DNA from: Lachnospiraceae bacterium | GTDB lineage: Bacteria; Bacillota; Clostridia; Lachnospirales; Lachnospiraceae | NCBI GenBank assembly: GCA_021203145.1 | Contig: JAJQBS010000098.1 | Span: forward strand, 1 to 45,202 | Length of the DNA stretch: 45,202 bases | Direction: 5' to 3' | Shown here: in pieces, positions 1-8,246 of the stretch | Position numbering within the stretch: position 1 is the stretch's first letter | Layout: every line of letters starts with the position of its first letter | Translations under genes and position numbers: made by a program | The notes under the pieces: generated by a model | Database searches by the model: none | Seen by the model: only the letters and a program-made list of their open reading frames with translations | Told to the model about the DNA's origin: nothing

Positions 1-68
1 ACATTTCTGGCAGTCTCTGTCACTATGATTCCTACAGTAAATTTACGCCGTCTTTTCGTCCACTTGTA

Positions 69-97
69 TTGAAATTTTTTCGGAGAAGATGTATAAT
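69..97 (+). promoter_or_regulatory. sigma-A-like promoter with no clear gene behind it
   Basis: A -35 TTGAAA (69-74), a 17-nt spacer and a -10 TATAAT (92-97) point rightwards. No recognisable plus-strand gene follows until 6035, so it could drive the tiny ORF at 211-273 or an untranslated RNA. The surrounding DNA is AT-rich, so a chance match is possible. Confidence 0.4.
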
Positions 98-183
98 CCC
101 ATAAAGTGTAGAGTAAGAAGGGACAAGAGTGCTGTGAAGCCTCTTTTTCAATTTGAATTGCAGCTATTTTTTGCTAATTTTGT

Positions 184-212
184 TTGATTGTAATTGAAAC
201 AAGGCGTATAAT
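184..212 (+). promoter_or_regulatory. second promoter-like sequence, same direction
   Basis: TTGATT (184-189), a 17-nt spacer and TATAAT (207-212) match the sigma-A consensus well at the -10. It overlaps the possible start codon of the small ORF at 211, so it cannot drive that ORF. It may be a chance match in AT-rich DNA. Confidence 0.3.
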
Positions 213-273
213 GGCCAAATTTTCAGTCAATATACCCCTGTTTATATTTTTACTAAATATCGCGCTATTTTAG
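211..273 (+). CDS. possible 20-residue hydrophobic peptide
   Basis: An ATG at 211, preceded by AAGG six bases upstream, opens a 20-codon frame ending in TAG. The peptide has a short polar start (MAKFS) followed by a nearly uninterrupted hydrophobic stretch rich in Ile, Leu and Phe, long enough for one short membrane helix. A promoter-like sequence lies at 69-97 and a strong inverted repeat at 319-356. Size and composition recall type I toxin peptides, but no antisense RNA partner can be shown and an ORF this short can arise by chance. Confidence 0.2.
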   Translation: MAKFSVNIPLFIFLLNIALF

Positions 274-318
274 TTTTTTTATTTTTTTATGGCGCTTAAA
301 CTTATTTTTCAGCCTAAA

Positions 319-356
319 CAGGGTGGACGAAAAAGTTTACTTTATCGTCCACCCTG
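319..356. other. 12-bp perfect inverted repeat (hairpin)
   Basis: CAGGGTGGACGA (319-330) and TCGTCCACCCTG (345-356) pair perfectly around a 14-nt AT-rich loop. No long T run follows on either strand, so it is not a textbook terminator. It could end a plus-strand transcript from 69-97, act as an operator, or be the trace of a mobile element end. The rest of 1-470 is AT-rich with no convincing gene. Confidence 0.6.
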
Positions 357-470
357 TCTGGTCTATATCCTCTTTATTCTTAATATATTATAGAACATGA
401 TTGCGCCTGTGCGGTCATTTTCACGTCCGAAATTCTGATATGGTCGTTTTTACGTCTGAATGTCTTTCTT

Positions 471-938
471 TTACACCTGTGGAACGAGGCCAAGCCATTT
501 TTCTACAGTTTTTACGCTATAACCTACTACATCAGCGATATCCTCAATGGATATATGCTTCGCATACATTTTCTTTGCAGTTCTCTGTGCAGACATTTCA
601 GCCTCTTCTCTTCTCTCACTGGCAATATAATCTTCCAGCACTTCCTGCTGATCAAACAATGTAATCATAATATCCACAACCTCCTTTTCTCGACTGGTCA
701 GATAATATTTGTGACCAATCCGAACCCCGAGATCGTTGTAAATATCCCGAACCAGAACATTTTCAAGTGTCACATATTCAAGGTCATCTGTCGCTGTCTC
801 CTTATCCTCTGGATGGAGTGCCTGGTAAAGCTGAAAAAGGTATTTTTTGTCCGAAAACAAATTTCGGAATACACTGTCTTTTATATTCCGATTTACCAGC
901 AGCTCATCCGATGGAGACGATGTTACATTATTGTCCAT
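471..938 (-). pseudogene. Rpn-family nuclease (PDDEXK transposase-like) with core deleted
   Basis: The 155-residue product starts like the Lachnospiraceae Rpn/Transposase_31 proteins (RNLFSDKKYLFQLYQALHP, ending DLGVRIG) and then jumps directly to their C-terminal part (YLTSREKEVVDIM, a Glu-rich helix, and a last segment SIEDIADVVGYSVKTVEKWL that resembles a helix-turn-helix). From memory of the family, full proteins are about 290 residues and the missing middle carries the PDDEXK catalytic core. The deletion is in frame, so a shortened protein could still be made, but nuclease activity is not expected. Rpn proteins act in RecA-independent recombination in E. coli. An intact relative lies at 6035-7018. 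Confidence 0.7.
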
Positions 939-1086
939 CTTGACTACCCGGCCTTTCTTTGAATCTATGCAAACAAAGAAACTGCTCTCCTGTTTTTATT
1001 ATGATACCATAAAACCGTGCATTTTAACACCTTTAAAAGAGAATTCATGAAAATTTTCGAACATTCAAAGAAGGCTTCGTGCGGTT

Positions 1087-2112
1087 TTACAGTAGCTCCA
1101 GAAGGGCTTCTATGTCCTCTTTTTTTGTGGCCCAGCTCGTGGCGATGCGGTAGGCGGCATGGTTCTCATCCGTCTTTTCCCAGAAGCTTAAAACGACTTT
1201 TTCTTTCAGGCGTTCGGCCTCTGTGTTCTCCAGAATGATAAATTGCTGATTGGTGGGCGATTCTAAAAGGAAGCGGTATCCTTTTTGCCGAAGGCCCCTC
1301 TTTAGCAGCTCGGCCATCTCAATGGCGTGGCGGCTGATCCTGTAATACAAATCGTCGGTAAAAAGGGTATCAAACTGAATTCCCAGCAGGCGTCCCTTGG
1401 CCACTAGTGCCCCGCGCTGCTTTACCAAGGTCGAAAAATGAGCCGGCATGTTGTTTTTCGTAAACACGACTGCCTCTCCGCACAGGGCTCCCACCTTTGT
1501 ACCACCGATATAAAATACATCACACAGGTCAGCAATTATAGGCAGCGTCACGTCGGTGTCGCGGCTCATCAGCGCGTAACCCATGCGCGCGCCGTCCATA
1601 TAGAGGGGAATTTTGTATTCGCGGCAGATGTCTGAGAGAGCCTCCAGTTCTTGTTTGCTGTATAAGGTTCCATATTCGGATGGGTGCGAAATATATACCA
1701 TGCCGGGGAATACCATGTGTTCGTGATTTTCGTCCTGCCAGAAGCTCTCCAGATACGCCCTGAGCTCGTCCGCCTGGATTTTTCCCTGGTGCTGGGGCAG
1801 CTCCAGCACTTTGTGTCCATGAAACTCGATGGCTCCGGCCTCATGGACACTCACGTGACCGGTGCGGGCTGCTATTACGCCCTCATAAGGCTTCAGCATG
1901 GTGCTGATAACCATCATATTAGTCTGGGTGCCTCCCACCAGGAAATAGACCTCTGCCTGTGGGCAGGCGCAGGCTTTTTTTATTTTTGCTTTTGCACTCT
2001 CACAGTAGGGGTCGGCTCCATAGCCTGTTACTTTTTCCATATTTGTCTCGAGAAATCTCTGTAAAATTTTTTCATGGGCGCCTTCTACGTAGTCACTTTC
2101 AAATGACAGCAT
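1087..2112 (-). CDS. ltaE: low-specificity L-threonine aldolase / beta-eliminating lyase family
   Basis: This 341-residue fold-type I PLP enzyme is expected to cleave L-threonine or L-allo-threonine to glycine and acetaldehyde in the cytoplasm. The PLP lysine is K206 in YIGGTKVGAL, the cofactor-binding Asp is D173 in YMDGARMG, and the N-terminal cofactor loop is GGTQTN at about 60-65. Length and motif order match the family. The ATG at 2112 is preceded by a GGGGAGG site. It starts 26 bp after the end of the AAA-ATPase gene at 2138 and may share its transcript. Related beta-eliminating lyases share this fold, so exact substrate preference is not proven. Confidence 0.85.
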   Translation of the reverse strand: MLSFESDYVEGAHEKILQRFLETNMEKVTGYGADPYCESAKAKIKKACACPQAEVYFLVGGTQTNMMVISTMLKPYEGVIAARTGHVSVHEAGAIEFHGHKVLELPQHQGKIQADELRAYLESFWQDENHEHMVFPGMVYISHPSEYGTLYSKQELEALSDICREYKIPLYMDGARMGYALMSRDTDVTLPIIADLCDVFYIGGTKVGALCGEAVVFTKNNMPAHFSTLVKQRGALVAKGRLLGIQFDTLFTDDLYYRISRHAIEMAELLKRGLRQKGYRFLLESPTNQQFIILENTEAERLKEKVVLSFWEKTDENHAAYRIATSWATKKEDIEALLELL

Positions 2113-2137
2113 TTCGCGTTCCTCCCCTTACATTTTT

Positions 2138-3823
2138 CTATTCACTATAATTATTAGAAGTTTTCCTTCCACGCAAAACCTCTACCCTGCAGGTATGGCG
2201 CTTATTCGGACCTTTTCTGTTGTACGCAATACCGACGGCAAGGATCCTTCCGGTGCATTTTGGTCTGTCTCCCAGTTTACCTTCAAATCCCAGCACATAA
2301 TTTCGGTCGCGAATCTGTTGAATCGCACTTTCCACAGTATCATCGACCTTCAATTCTACGATAAGCCCGTCATCCGTTTTCCTGTAAGGATAAAAAACAA
2401 AGTCCACATAACCTTTTCCGGCTTTGTCCTCCTGCCGGATGTCATAAAATTCACGAGCCTGGAGATATGCAAACGTGATCACTTTCGAAAGCTCCGCCTC
2501 ATCGTTATAGCGAATGAATGGGCTTTCCGTATCGTGAATCTTCTCCAGGATCTCGAGCATGGTTTTCGTATCCCCGGCCAGCGTCGCTTTCAGCAGCCTG
2601 CCTGACTCTGCAGCAAGTCTGTGCATGTATCCGAAGTCTGATTTTTGCTTTACCATATCAGCGAACCTGTCCATCAGCTCCTTATTTGGAATAGATACAT
2701 AGCCATTTGCACAGGTAAGGAATCCATAAACTACCATCGCGGAATAAATCTCATCCCTGGTATTTAATTCCATCGAAGTCGATGCGTATTCCTGTACATT
2801 TGCGGGAACAGATCCTCCGGCAATCATCTCCGTAATCTCATCCCTGATCTCGCCAATATCTGCCTTCACGTAATAATAAATCTCATCATACGGTCCTGAA
2901 CTGGTCCAGTAGCTGCCTGTCTGGTTGTCACTGAGTGCTCCGACCACCGAGCGTGGATTGTACAATCGTATGCCTGAAAATGTCTGATACCCGTCATACC
3001 AATATGCCAGGTCTTCTCTGGACAGCCTCGGCTTTCCCTGCGTTTTCAGATATCTCTGATACAGGTCGTCCACTTCCGCATCTGTAAAGCCAAAATACTC
3101 ACTGTATTTCGCTTTTCCGACCATCGTATACTCAAAAAACATATTCAGCTCCGAACCGCTGGAATACTTCGCAATCGGCAGAATGCCCGTCATATAAGCC
3201 ATCTCTACATACGGCTTGTCTTTCAAAAGATTACTCAGAAACTTTGTAAACGTCTCCCGATCCGTGTCCGTGACAAAATCCTGATGATAAATATAGTCCC
3301 ACTCATCCAGGACAAAAATAAATTTCTCACCGCCGCAATATTCATAAACAGCCGTCAGCGCATCCCAGAGAGCGTCATCTTGCTCAATTTCTGCATCCGG
3401 ATACGCCATTCTCAGATCCCTGAGCAGACGTTTCTTTATCCTGGCCATATAACTTGCGTAAGTCACGGGTTCATCCGGCAATTCGTTAAACGAAATGCGG
3501 ATGACATTATGCATATTCAAATGTTTTTTATACCAGTCATAAGATGCTGCCTGCAGCGTATTAAATTCCGTACTGCTGTCGATCCCTTTCCCGAAATAGG
3601 CAGCAATCATATTCGCAATCACGGTCTTTCCAAAGCGACGGGGTCTGGTAATGCACACGTACCTTGGATCACTACCTTTTTTCCCGTCGTTCTCTGCCGG
3701 ATTCTTTAATTCCAGAATCGGCACAAGTTCCTTCATAATATCTGATTTATCAACAAAATAAGTAAGCGAATAGTCTAACTAGAACAGGCTGTACGCGCCT
3801 GTTCCGTTTAAATAAAATCCCAT
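2138..3823 (-). pseudogene. AAA-ATPase_like / PDDEXK_9 (DUF1703) protein with in-frame amber codon
   Basis: The natural start is the ATG at 3823 with an AAAGGGG site upstream, giving the family N-terminus MGFYLNGTGAYSLF. Codon 15 is TAG (3781-3779), and the same frame then continues through YFVDKSD and the rest of the protein without a shift. Alignment by eye with the intact relative at 20634-22244 is collinear, so the stop replaces a sense codon. Beyond it the ATPase part has the RPRRFGKT P-loop-like motif and the FIFVLDEWDY Walker B segment. The C-terminal nuclease-like part has VDFVFYP and LIVELKVD, the Asp and Glu-x-Lys residues of a PDDEXK fold. Re-initiation at the ATG at 3736 (532 residues) would lack the first 29 residues. 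The gene ends in TAG. The cellular role of this family is not known. Confidence 0.75.
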
Positions 3824-3861
3824 ATTCCGCACCCCTTTCTCAATCGGGCAGAACAGTCCTT

Positions 3862-3894
3862 TCAAAAGCAATGCCGCCAGTCTCCTGGCGGCAT
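3862..3894 (-). terminator. intrinsic terminator
   Basis: ATGCCGCCAG (3871-3880) and CTGGCGGCAT (3885-3894) form a perfect 10-bp stem with a TCTC loop. On the minus strand it is followed by TGCTTTTG. It lies just after the end of the gene at 3946, which it probably terminates. Confidence 0.75.
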
Positions 3895-3945
3895 AATGAT
3901 CAGTCCCAATTGATATCCTCGCCAGATTCTGACCGCTATCCCGAA

Positions 3946-4464
3946 TCATTCCTCCAGCATTGTGTTGATCCGGCGGAAGCGGCGGCCGTCCTGTTTTTCC
4001 AGATCCTCCCAGATCAGCCCGGCAAGCTCAGCCAGAACACTGTCCCCAAAGGCAATCTGGCCGCCGTAGATGCTCATGCCCTCGGCGATCGCCTGCTGCG
4101 CCTCCCGGTATTCCTCGAAATGGTCGTCCCCCTCGCAGAAATCCTTCTGCACATCAATCCCATATCGGATGCGAAAAAGCTCCGCGAGCTCTTCCCTGCT
4201 CCCGGCCTGTTTTTTCCCGAAGAAAACAGGGCCAAGCACCTCGAACAAAAGCTGCTTCTGATATTCGATCAGCTTGTCTTCCTCGCATGCCACCAGATAG
4301 CTGCTGACGGGCGCCTTCCTCTGTGCCGGCTCCGCAACTGGCGCACTCTGATCCGCCTTGCCCTGACTCTCTCTGTCTGAATCTGGCCTGCTCTGCCTTG
4401 CTTCGCCCGGGCATACTTTGCCCCGGGACAGGTTCAGATCAATTCTTTTCCACTCACCATCCAT
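3946..4464 (-). CDS. unrecognised cytoplasmic protein
   Basis: The ATG at 4464 gives 172 residues; a TTG at 4503 would add 13. No family was recognised. The first half is charged and poorly ordered, rich in Arg, Gln and Ser. The second half, from about residue 60, looks like a folded helical domain with many Glu, Gln and aromatic residues. No signal peptide or membrane segment is visible. It has its own promoter at 4578-4606 and a terminator at 3862-3894, which supports a single-gene transcript and a real gene. The spacing suggests it is independent of the kinase gene upstream. Confidence 0.55.
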   Translation of the reverse strand: MDGEWKRIDLNLSRGKVCPGEARQSRPDSDRESQGKADQSAPVAEPAQRKAPVSSYLVACEEDKLIEYQKQLLFEVLGPVFFGKKQAGSREELAELFRIRYGIDVQKDFCEGDDHFEEYREAQQAIAEGMSIYGGQIAFGDSVLAELAGLIWEDLEKQDGRRFRRINTMLEE

Positions 4465-4577
4465 AGCTCTTTTCCGTTCTTCCCGGCGGTCATGGACGCT
4501 CAAATGGCTGATTTCGTCACTGTTTCATGTTTTCGCAGTCACGATTATCTTTATTGGGTTCACATAAACGTGTTTTC

Positions 4578-4606
4578 ATAGTATCCCATCGCAATGGAAA
4601 TGTCAA
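4578..4606 (-). promoter_or_regulatory. sigma-A promoter
   Basis: On the minus strand TTGACA (4606-4601), a 17-nt spacer and TACTAT (4583-4578) form a strong promoter. It reads into the unrecognised gene ending at 3946, with a leader of about 110 nt. Confidence 0.75.
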
Positions 4607-4638
4607 TATTATTTTTACTCATTTTCGCCAGGTTCATC

Positions 4639-4793
4639 CGGCGCGGGATTTCTTTCGGCGTGGGATCCTTTCGACACAAGATTCACTCGACGCGGGATTC
4701 TTTCGACACGACATTCACTCGGGGCGGGATTCTTCCTGCGTAGGATTCTTTCGGCACGACATTCACTCGGGGCGGGATTCTTCCGGCACGGGT
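4639..4793. repeat. degenerate GC-rich tandem repeats
   Basis: Imperfect copies built on GGCGGGATTCTT and CGACATTCACTCGG alternate over about 150 bp, with a roughly 16-nt half unit and a 32-nt composite unit. One stretch of the composite occurs twice almost unchanged (around 4710 and 4760). The array runs into the 3' end of the kinase gene at 4763, where it encodes the last residues. Confidence 0.7.
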
Positions 4794-5428
4794 TCATTTG
4801 GCAGCCGCCCGAAACGGATACGGATGTAGCCCTCGATCGCTTCCATCACGCCCTCGAAGCCCAGCCGCTGGCTGTTCAGGCAGAGGTCGTAGTTTCTCGC
4901 GTCGTTCCATTTGTTCCCGGTGTAGTAGTTATAAAAGTCGCTGCGGGCTTTGTCCGTCTTTTCGATGAATTTTTCCACATCCTTTTCTGGGCAGGCGTTT
5001 CGCTCGATCGCCTGGCGGACACACCAGGCCTTCGGCGCATGGACAAAGACACTGACCACGCCCGGGTAATCCTTCAGGACGTAGTCCGCGGCACGGCCGA
5101 TGATCACGCAGGACTCACGTTCAGCCAGGTCGCGGATAATCTTTGCCTGATAGTTGAACAGGTTATGATCGCTGACGAATTCGTCGCTTCCCGGCGAAAT
5201 CAGGCGGCCTTTGTACTCACCCTTCGATTTTTCAAAAATCTGCGGGCGTTTCAGCTTTTCGTCCTTCTGATTGAAAAGGGCTTCGTTGATGCCACTCTCC
5301 TCCGAAGCCATGCGGAGGACTTCCTTGTCATAGCATTTGATCCCCAGATCTTCCGCGAGCATCTGGCCGATCGTCTTGCCGCCGCTGCCAAAATGGCGGG
5401 CGATGGTTATTACGATATTCTGTTCCAT
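4763..5428 (-). CDS. cytidylate kinase-like family protein (intact copy)
   Basis: The 221-residue protein belongs to the cytidylate-kinase-like (Cytidylate_kin2) P-loop family common in Clostridia. Its N-terminus, ITIARHFGSGGKTIGQMLA, carries the nucleotide-binding loop at residues 14-19. Family residues CYDKEVL, CVIIGRAADYVL and FVHAP follow in order, and the C-terminal helix ends GYIRIRFGRLPNE. True phosphate acceptors of this family are unproven; it is distinct from the essential Cmk. The ATG at 5428 follows AAGGGGG. The last nine residues (PVPEESRPE) come from the tandem repeats at the 3' end and are absent from the broken copy at 7835-8220, so the original protein probably ended at about residue 212. 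Confidence 0.8.
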   Translation of the reverse strand: MEQNIVITIARHFGSGGKTIGQMLAEDLGIKCYDKEVLRMASEESGINEALFNQKDEKLKRPQIFEKSKGEYKGRLISPGSDEFVSDHNLFNYQAKIIRDLAERESCVIIGRAADYVLKDYPGVVSVFVHAPKAWCVRQAIERNACPEKDVEKFIEKTDKARSDFYNYYTGNKWNDARNYDLCLNSQRLGFEGVMEAIEGYIRIRFGRLPNEPVPEESRPE

Positions 5429-5886
5429 ACGTGTACCCCCTTAATCCGGTAAAATCCCTGCTCTCCGGCAGACGCTATCCTCTCCCTGACCCAGGAGATA
5501 TCTCTGCAAATGGATGCTTCTGCTTTCTGACTGGACACTGCCGCCAATATCCTTGTCATCCTTCGAGATGCGAAGATAAAGGCAGTATAATAAAGTTAGA
5601 ATTCCGCTTAATTTAATCCTTTTTCATACCTTACCATGTCCTTCATCATTTGTAAAGATTTTTTCTCGACAACTGATCGGTCATCATTTCAGAGTAATCA
5701 TTTGAGTTCCGTTGTTTTCCCAACCCGTATAAGCCAGTATTAAAATTTTTGCCATTTTACGCAAAGATTCGTTCGCGATCGATCTAAAAGAAAAACTGTA
5801 TCTATAAAAATAGCTGTGTTTATTCTTTCCTATATTCTTTTTTGAATTTTCCACATATTTTATATTAAATTTTTCATATTTTATGA

Positions 5887-5915
5887 TTGACAATCTAGAT
5901 ATTCAGTGATATTAT
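5887..5915 (+). promoter_or_regulatory. sigma-A promoter for the Rpn gene
   Basis: TTGACA (5887-5892), a 17-nt spacer and TATTAT (5910-5915) lie about 120 nt before the Rpn gene at 6035. The rest of 5429-6034 is mostly AT-rich and holds no convincing gene. Confidence 0.7.
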
Positions 5916-6034
5916 ATCTACACCATCCATAGCCAGACACCAAATGTTTCCCCGGTGATTATGGTAATTAAACTCATAATCAATCCAGGGGTTTTCATTT
6001 TTCACATTACATGTTAAAATCAGGGGGAAAATAA

Positions 6035-7018
6035 ATGGCAGAAAAAGATATTACAGAAAAATTGCTGGAAGATTATCCGGATGTGTTTGCAGACATCGTA
6101 AATGTACTGATTTATAACGGCAGGGACGTTGTGAAAGCAGATGAGCTTGAAATAACCGGTACCATCAGCCAGTATAAGGCAGCAAACAAGATTCATGGGC
6201 AGGATCGGGATGTCGCTAAATACTGGACGAAAGGGCATGCGCGCATCGGCCTGCTCGGTCTGGAAAACCAGTCGTCGCGGGATCCGGACATCGCCCTGCG
6301 AGTGATCGGCTATGATGGTGCGGCCTACCGCGACGAGCTGAAGCAGGGAGATGCCCGCTACCCTGTCGTAACCCTCGTCCTCTACTTTGGCACAGACCAC
6401 CGCTGGGGGCAGAAATCCCGCAGCCTTTACAACGTGGTCGGTACACCAGATGAGGAGCTTGGGCGTTATATCCACGACTACAAGGCGAACATATTCGAGA
6501 TTGCGTGGCTTGATGACGAGACTGTCGCTAAATTTAAAAGTGACTTTCGTATCGTCGCCGACTATTTTGTACAGATGAGGAAAAACCACGAATATATTCC
6601 CTCTGCGCAGGAAATGAAACACGTTGAGGATGTATTGAATCTTTTGGCCGCAGTATCTGGAGACAGGAGATTTCAGATTGTGCAAAACGACCTTGAAGAA
6701 AGGAAGGTAACGAAGATGGAAGACTGGTTGACGAAAGCACTGGATAAAGCAACAGAAAAGGGCATGGAAGATGGCATGAAAACTGGCATCGAAAAAGGCA
6801 TGAAAACCGGCATCGAAAAAGGCATGAAAACCGGCATCGAAAAAGGCATGAAAACCGGCATGGGCAGGGGAATGGCAGAAAAGCTTGTGAAATGTGTCGA
6901 TTCCCTGATGAAAAATGAAGGTTACTCGAAAGAACGCGCATGCAGCGTTCTGGATTCTACTGTTGATGAGTATGAGGAGGCAAAAATGCTTCTGGCAGAG
7001 AATGCAGTAATTGTCTGA
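6035..7018 (+). CDS. Rpn-family recombination-promoting nuclease / Transposase_31-like protein
   Basis: The 327-residue protein has the Rpn-family plan: an N-terminal region with VFADIVNVLIYNG, a core with LENQSSRDPDIALRVIGYDG where the family's PDDEXK residues lie, VTLVLYFGTDHRW, and a C-terminal helical tail. E. coli Rpn proteins are DNA endonucleases that raise RecA-independent recombination; the role of this branch is unknown. Residues about 247-278 are four copies of an eight-residue repeat GMKTGIEK encoded by a 24-nt DNA repeat. The ATG at 6035 is preceded by AGGGGGA. It is the only plus-strand gene in the first 13 kb and has its own promoter (5887) and terminator (7070). GMKxGIEKG repeats are common in this family and probably form an extended helix. 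Confidence 0.8.
   Translation: MAEKDITEKLLEDYPDVFADIVNVLIYNGRDVVKADELEITGTISQYKAANKIHGQDRDVAKYWTKGHARIGLLGLENQSSRDPDIALRVIGYDGAAYRDELKQGDARYPVVTLVLYFGTDHRWGQKSRSLYNVVGTPDEELGRYIHDYKANIFEIAWLDDETVAKFKSDFRIVADYFVQMRKNHEYIPSAQEMKHVEDVLNLLAAVSGDRRFQIVQNDLEERKVTKMEDWLTKALDKATEKGMEDGMKTGIEKGMKTGIEKGMKTGIEKGMKTGMGRGMAEKLVKCVDSLMKNEGYSKERACSVLDSTVDEYEEAKMLLAENAVIV
6773..6868 (+). repeat. 24-nt in-frame tandem repeat, four copies
   Basis: Units start at 6773, 6797, 6821 and 6845. Units 2 and 3 are identical, unit 1 differs at one base and unit 4 diverges at its end. Each encodes GMKTGIEK. Near-identity suggests recent slippage or unequal exchange, and copy number may vary between strains. Confidence 0.9.
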
Positions 7019-7048
7019 CTTTACATCGGAAAAAGGGCAAGTCTCATA

Positions 7049-7732
7049 TCAAAAATCGGACAGAGTGGGGCCGCGCCTTCCGGCGCGGCTTTCATGCGTC
7101 CGGAGAATAAGTAATGAATCATTTGACTTTAAAGCATAGTCGAAAATCTGGCGGATGAGTCCAACCATATCATCGTAATAGTTGTTCTCATATGCTTTTT
7201 GAAGCGGCGCATCGTATTCATCTATCAGAATAATGACTTTTTTGCCGTAATGTTCATAAAGAAGTCTTGACAGGAGTTTTAATGAGCTGTCCAGTCCTCT
7301 TTTTCTGTTAATAATATCCAGAAGCCGCGACTTATCCCATTCCGTGATATTCTCGTATTTTAATAAAGCCGAATAACGGATAGCTTCTTCACTGATTACA
7401 TCCCATATGTTATTTTTTGCATCTTCAAATGTGGCTCCCGTCACCTGTTTCAATGTAACCGAAATCACAGGGTACTGCCCCATGTATTCCCCGCAGAGTT
7501 TTGTTTCTCTTGAAATTGCCAGCCCGTCAAACAGACTTTTATCTGTGCCGATTTCAAAGAAGTATTTGAGCATGCTCATGTTTATGTTTATGCTTTTGCC
7601 AAAGCGACGCGGACGTGTGAAAAGATTCGCCTTGCCCCAATTGCTCAGGAGTTCTTTTATCATACCGGTTTTATCGACATAATAAAAACCCTGTGTGATA
7701 ATTTCCGCAAAGTCTTCTATTCCAATCGGCAT
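7049..7732 (-). pseudogene. AAA-ATPase_like protein, C-terminal half missing
   Basis: The ATG at 7732 begins the family N-terminus MPIGIEDFAEIITQGFYYVD, and the reading frame is also open upstream to 7813. The ATPase part is intact: RPRRFGKS P-loop-like motif, then VIILIDEYDAPL (Walker B). After ALKSNDSLL the homology stops and the frame runs through the neighbouring terminator hairpin into unrelated residues. Full family members are about 520-580 residues, so the second half of the ATPase region and the whole PDDEXK_9 nuclease-like domain are gone. The junction lies near 7100. It belongs to a different branch from the copies at 2138 and 20634, which begin MGxYLN. Confidence 0.75.
7070..7092 (+). 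terminator. intrinsic terminator of the Rpn gene
   Basis: GCCGCGCC (7070-7077), loop TTCC and GGCGCGGC (7082-7089) form a perfect 8-bp stem followed by TTT. It lies 50 bp after the Rpn stop codon and inside the reading frame of the truncated ATPase on the other strand. Confidence 0.7.
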
Positions 7733-7834
7733 CCTTAATTTCCCCGCACCGCTCACCTCCAGTCTCACATCCAGATACAGATACTTTATCTTACCACAAA
7801 GCCTCTTACACATCGAGCCAGTGCTTTTTAAGGC

Positions 7835-8220
7835 TCATTCATTCGGCAGCTTTCCGAAGCGGACGCGGATATAGGCCTCGATCGCCTCCATCACGCTGAC
7901 AAACCCCAGGCGCTTGCTATTGGCAGAGGTCGTAGTTTCTGGCGTCGTTCCACTTGTTGCCGGTATAGTAGTTGTAAAAATCGCTGCGAGCCTTGTCCGT
8001 CTTCTCGATGAATTTTTCCACATCCTTTTCCGGGCGGGCGTTTCAGCTTTTCGTCCTTCTGATTGAAAAGGGCTTCATTGATGCCGCTCTCCTCCGAAGC
8101 CATGCGGAGGACTTCCTTGTCATAGCATTTGATCCCCAGATCTTCCGCGAGCATCTGGCCGATCGTCTTGCCGCCGCTGCCAAAATGGCGGGCGATGGTT
8201 ATCACGATATTCTGCTCCAT
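7835..8220 (-). pseudogene. broken duplicate of the cytidylate kinase-like gene
   Basis: The first 62 codons encode a protein identical to the intact copy at 4763-5428 (MEQNIVITIARHFGSGGKT through KDEKLKRP). About 95 codons are then deleted and the remainder, matching the intact copy from about CPEKDVEKFIEKTDK, is out of frame. A second indel near 7920 restores the frame to GVMEAIEAYIRVRFGKLPNE and a stop. The gene cannot make a working kinase. It starts 27 bp after livF and may be transcribed with the liv operon. The near-identity of the 5' parts indicates a recent duplication or gene conversion. Confidence 0.85.
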
Positions 8221-8246
8221 GTCTGCACCTTCTGCTTCGTTTCTCG

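Noticed and set aside
5684..5893. 69-residue minus-strand ORF
   Set aside because: It lies in very AT-rich DNA, has no ribosome site and no recognised homology, and overlaps the promoter region of the Rpn gene.
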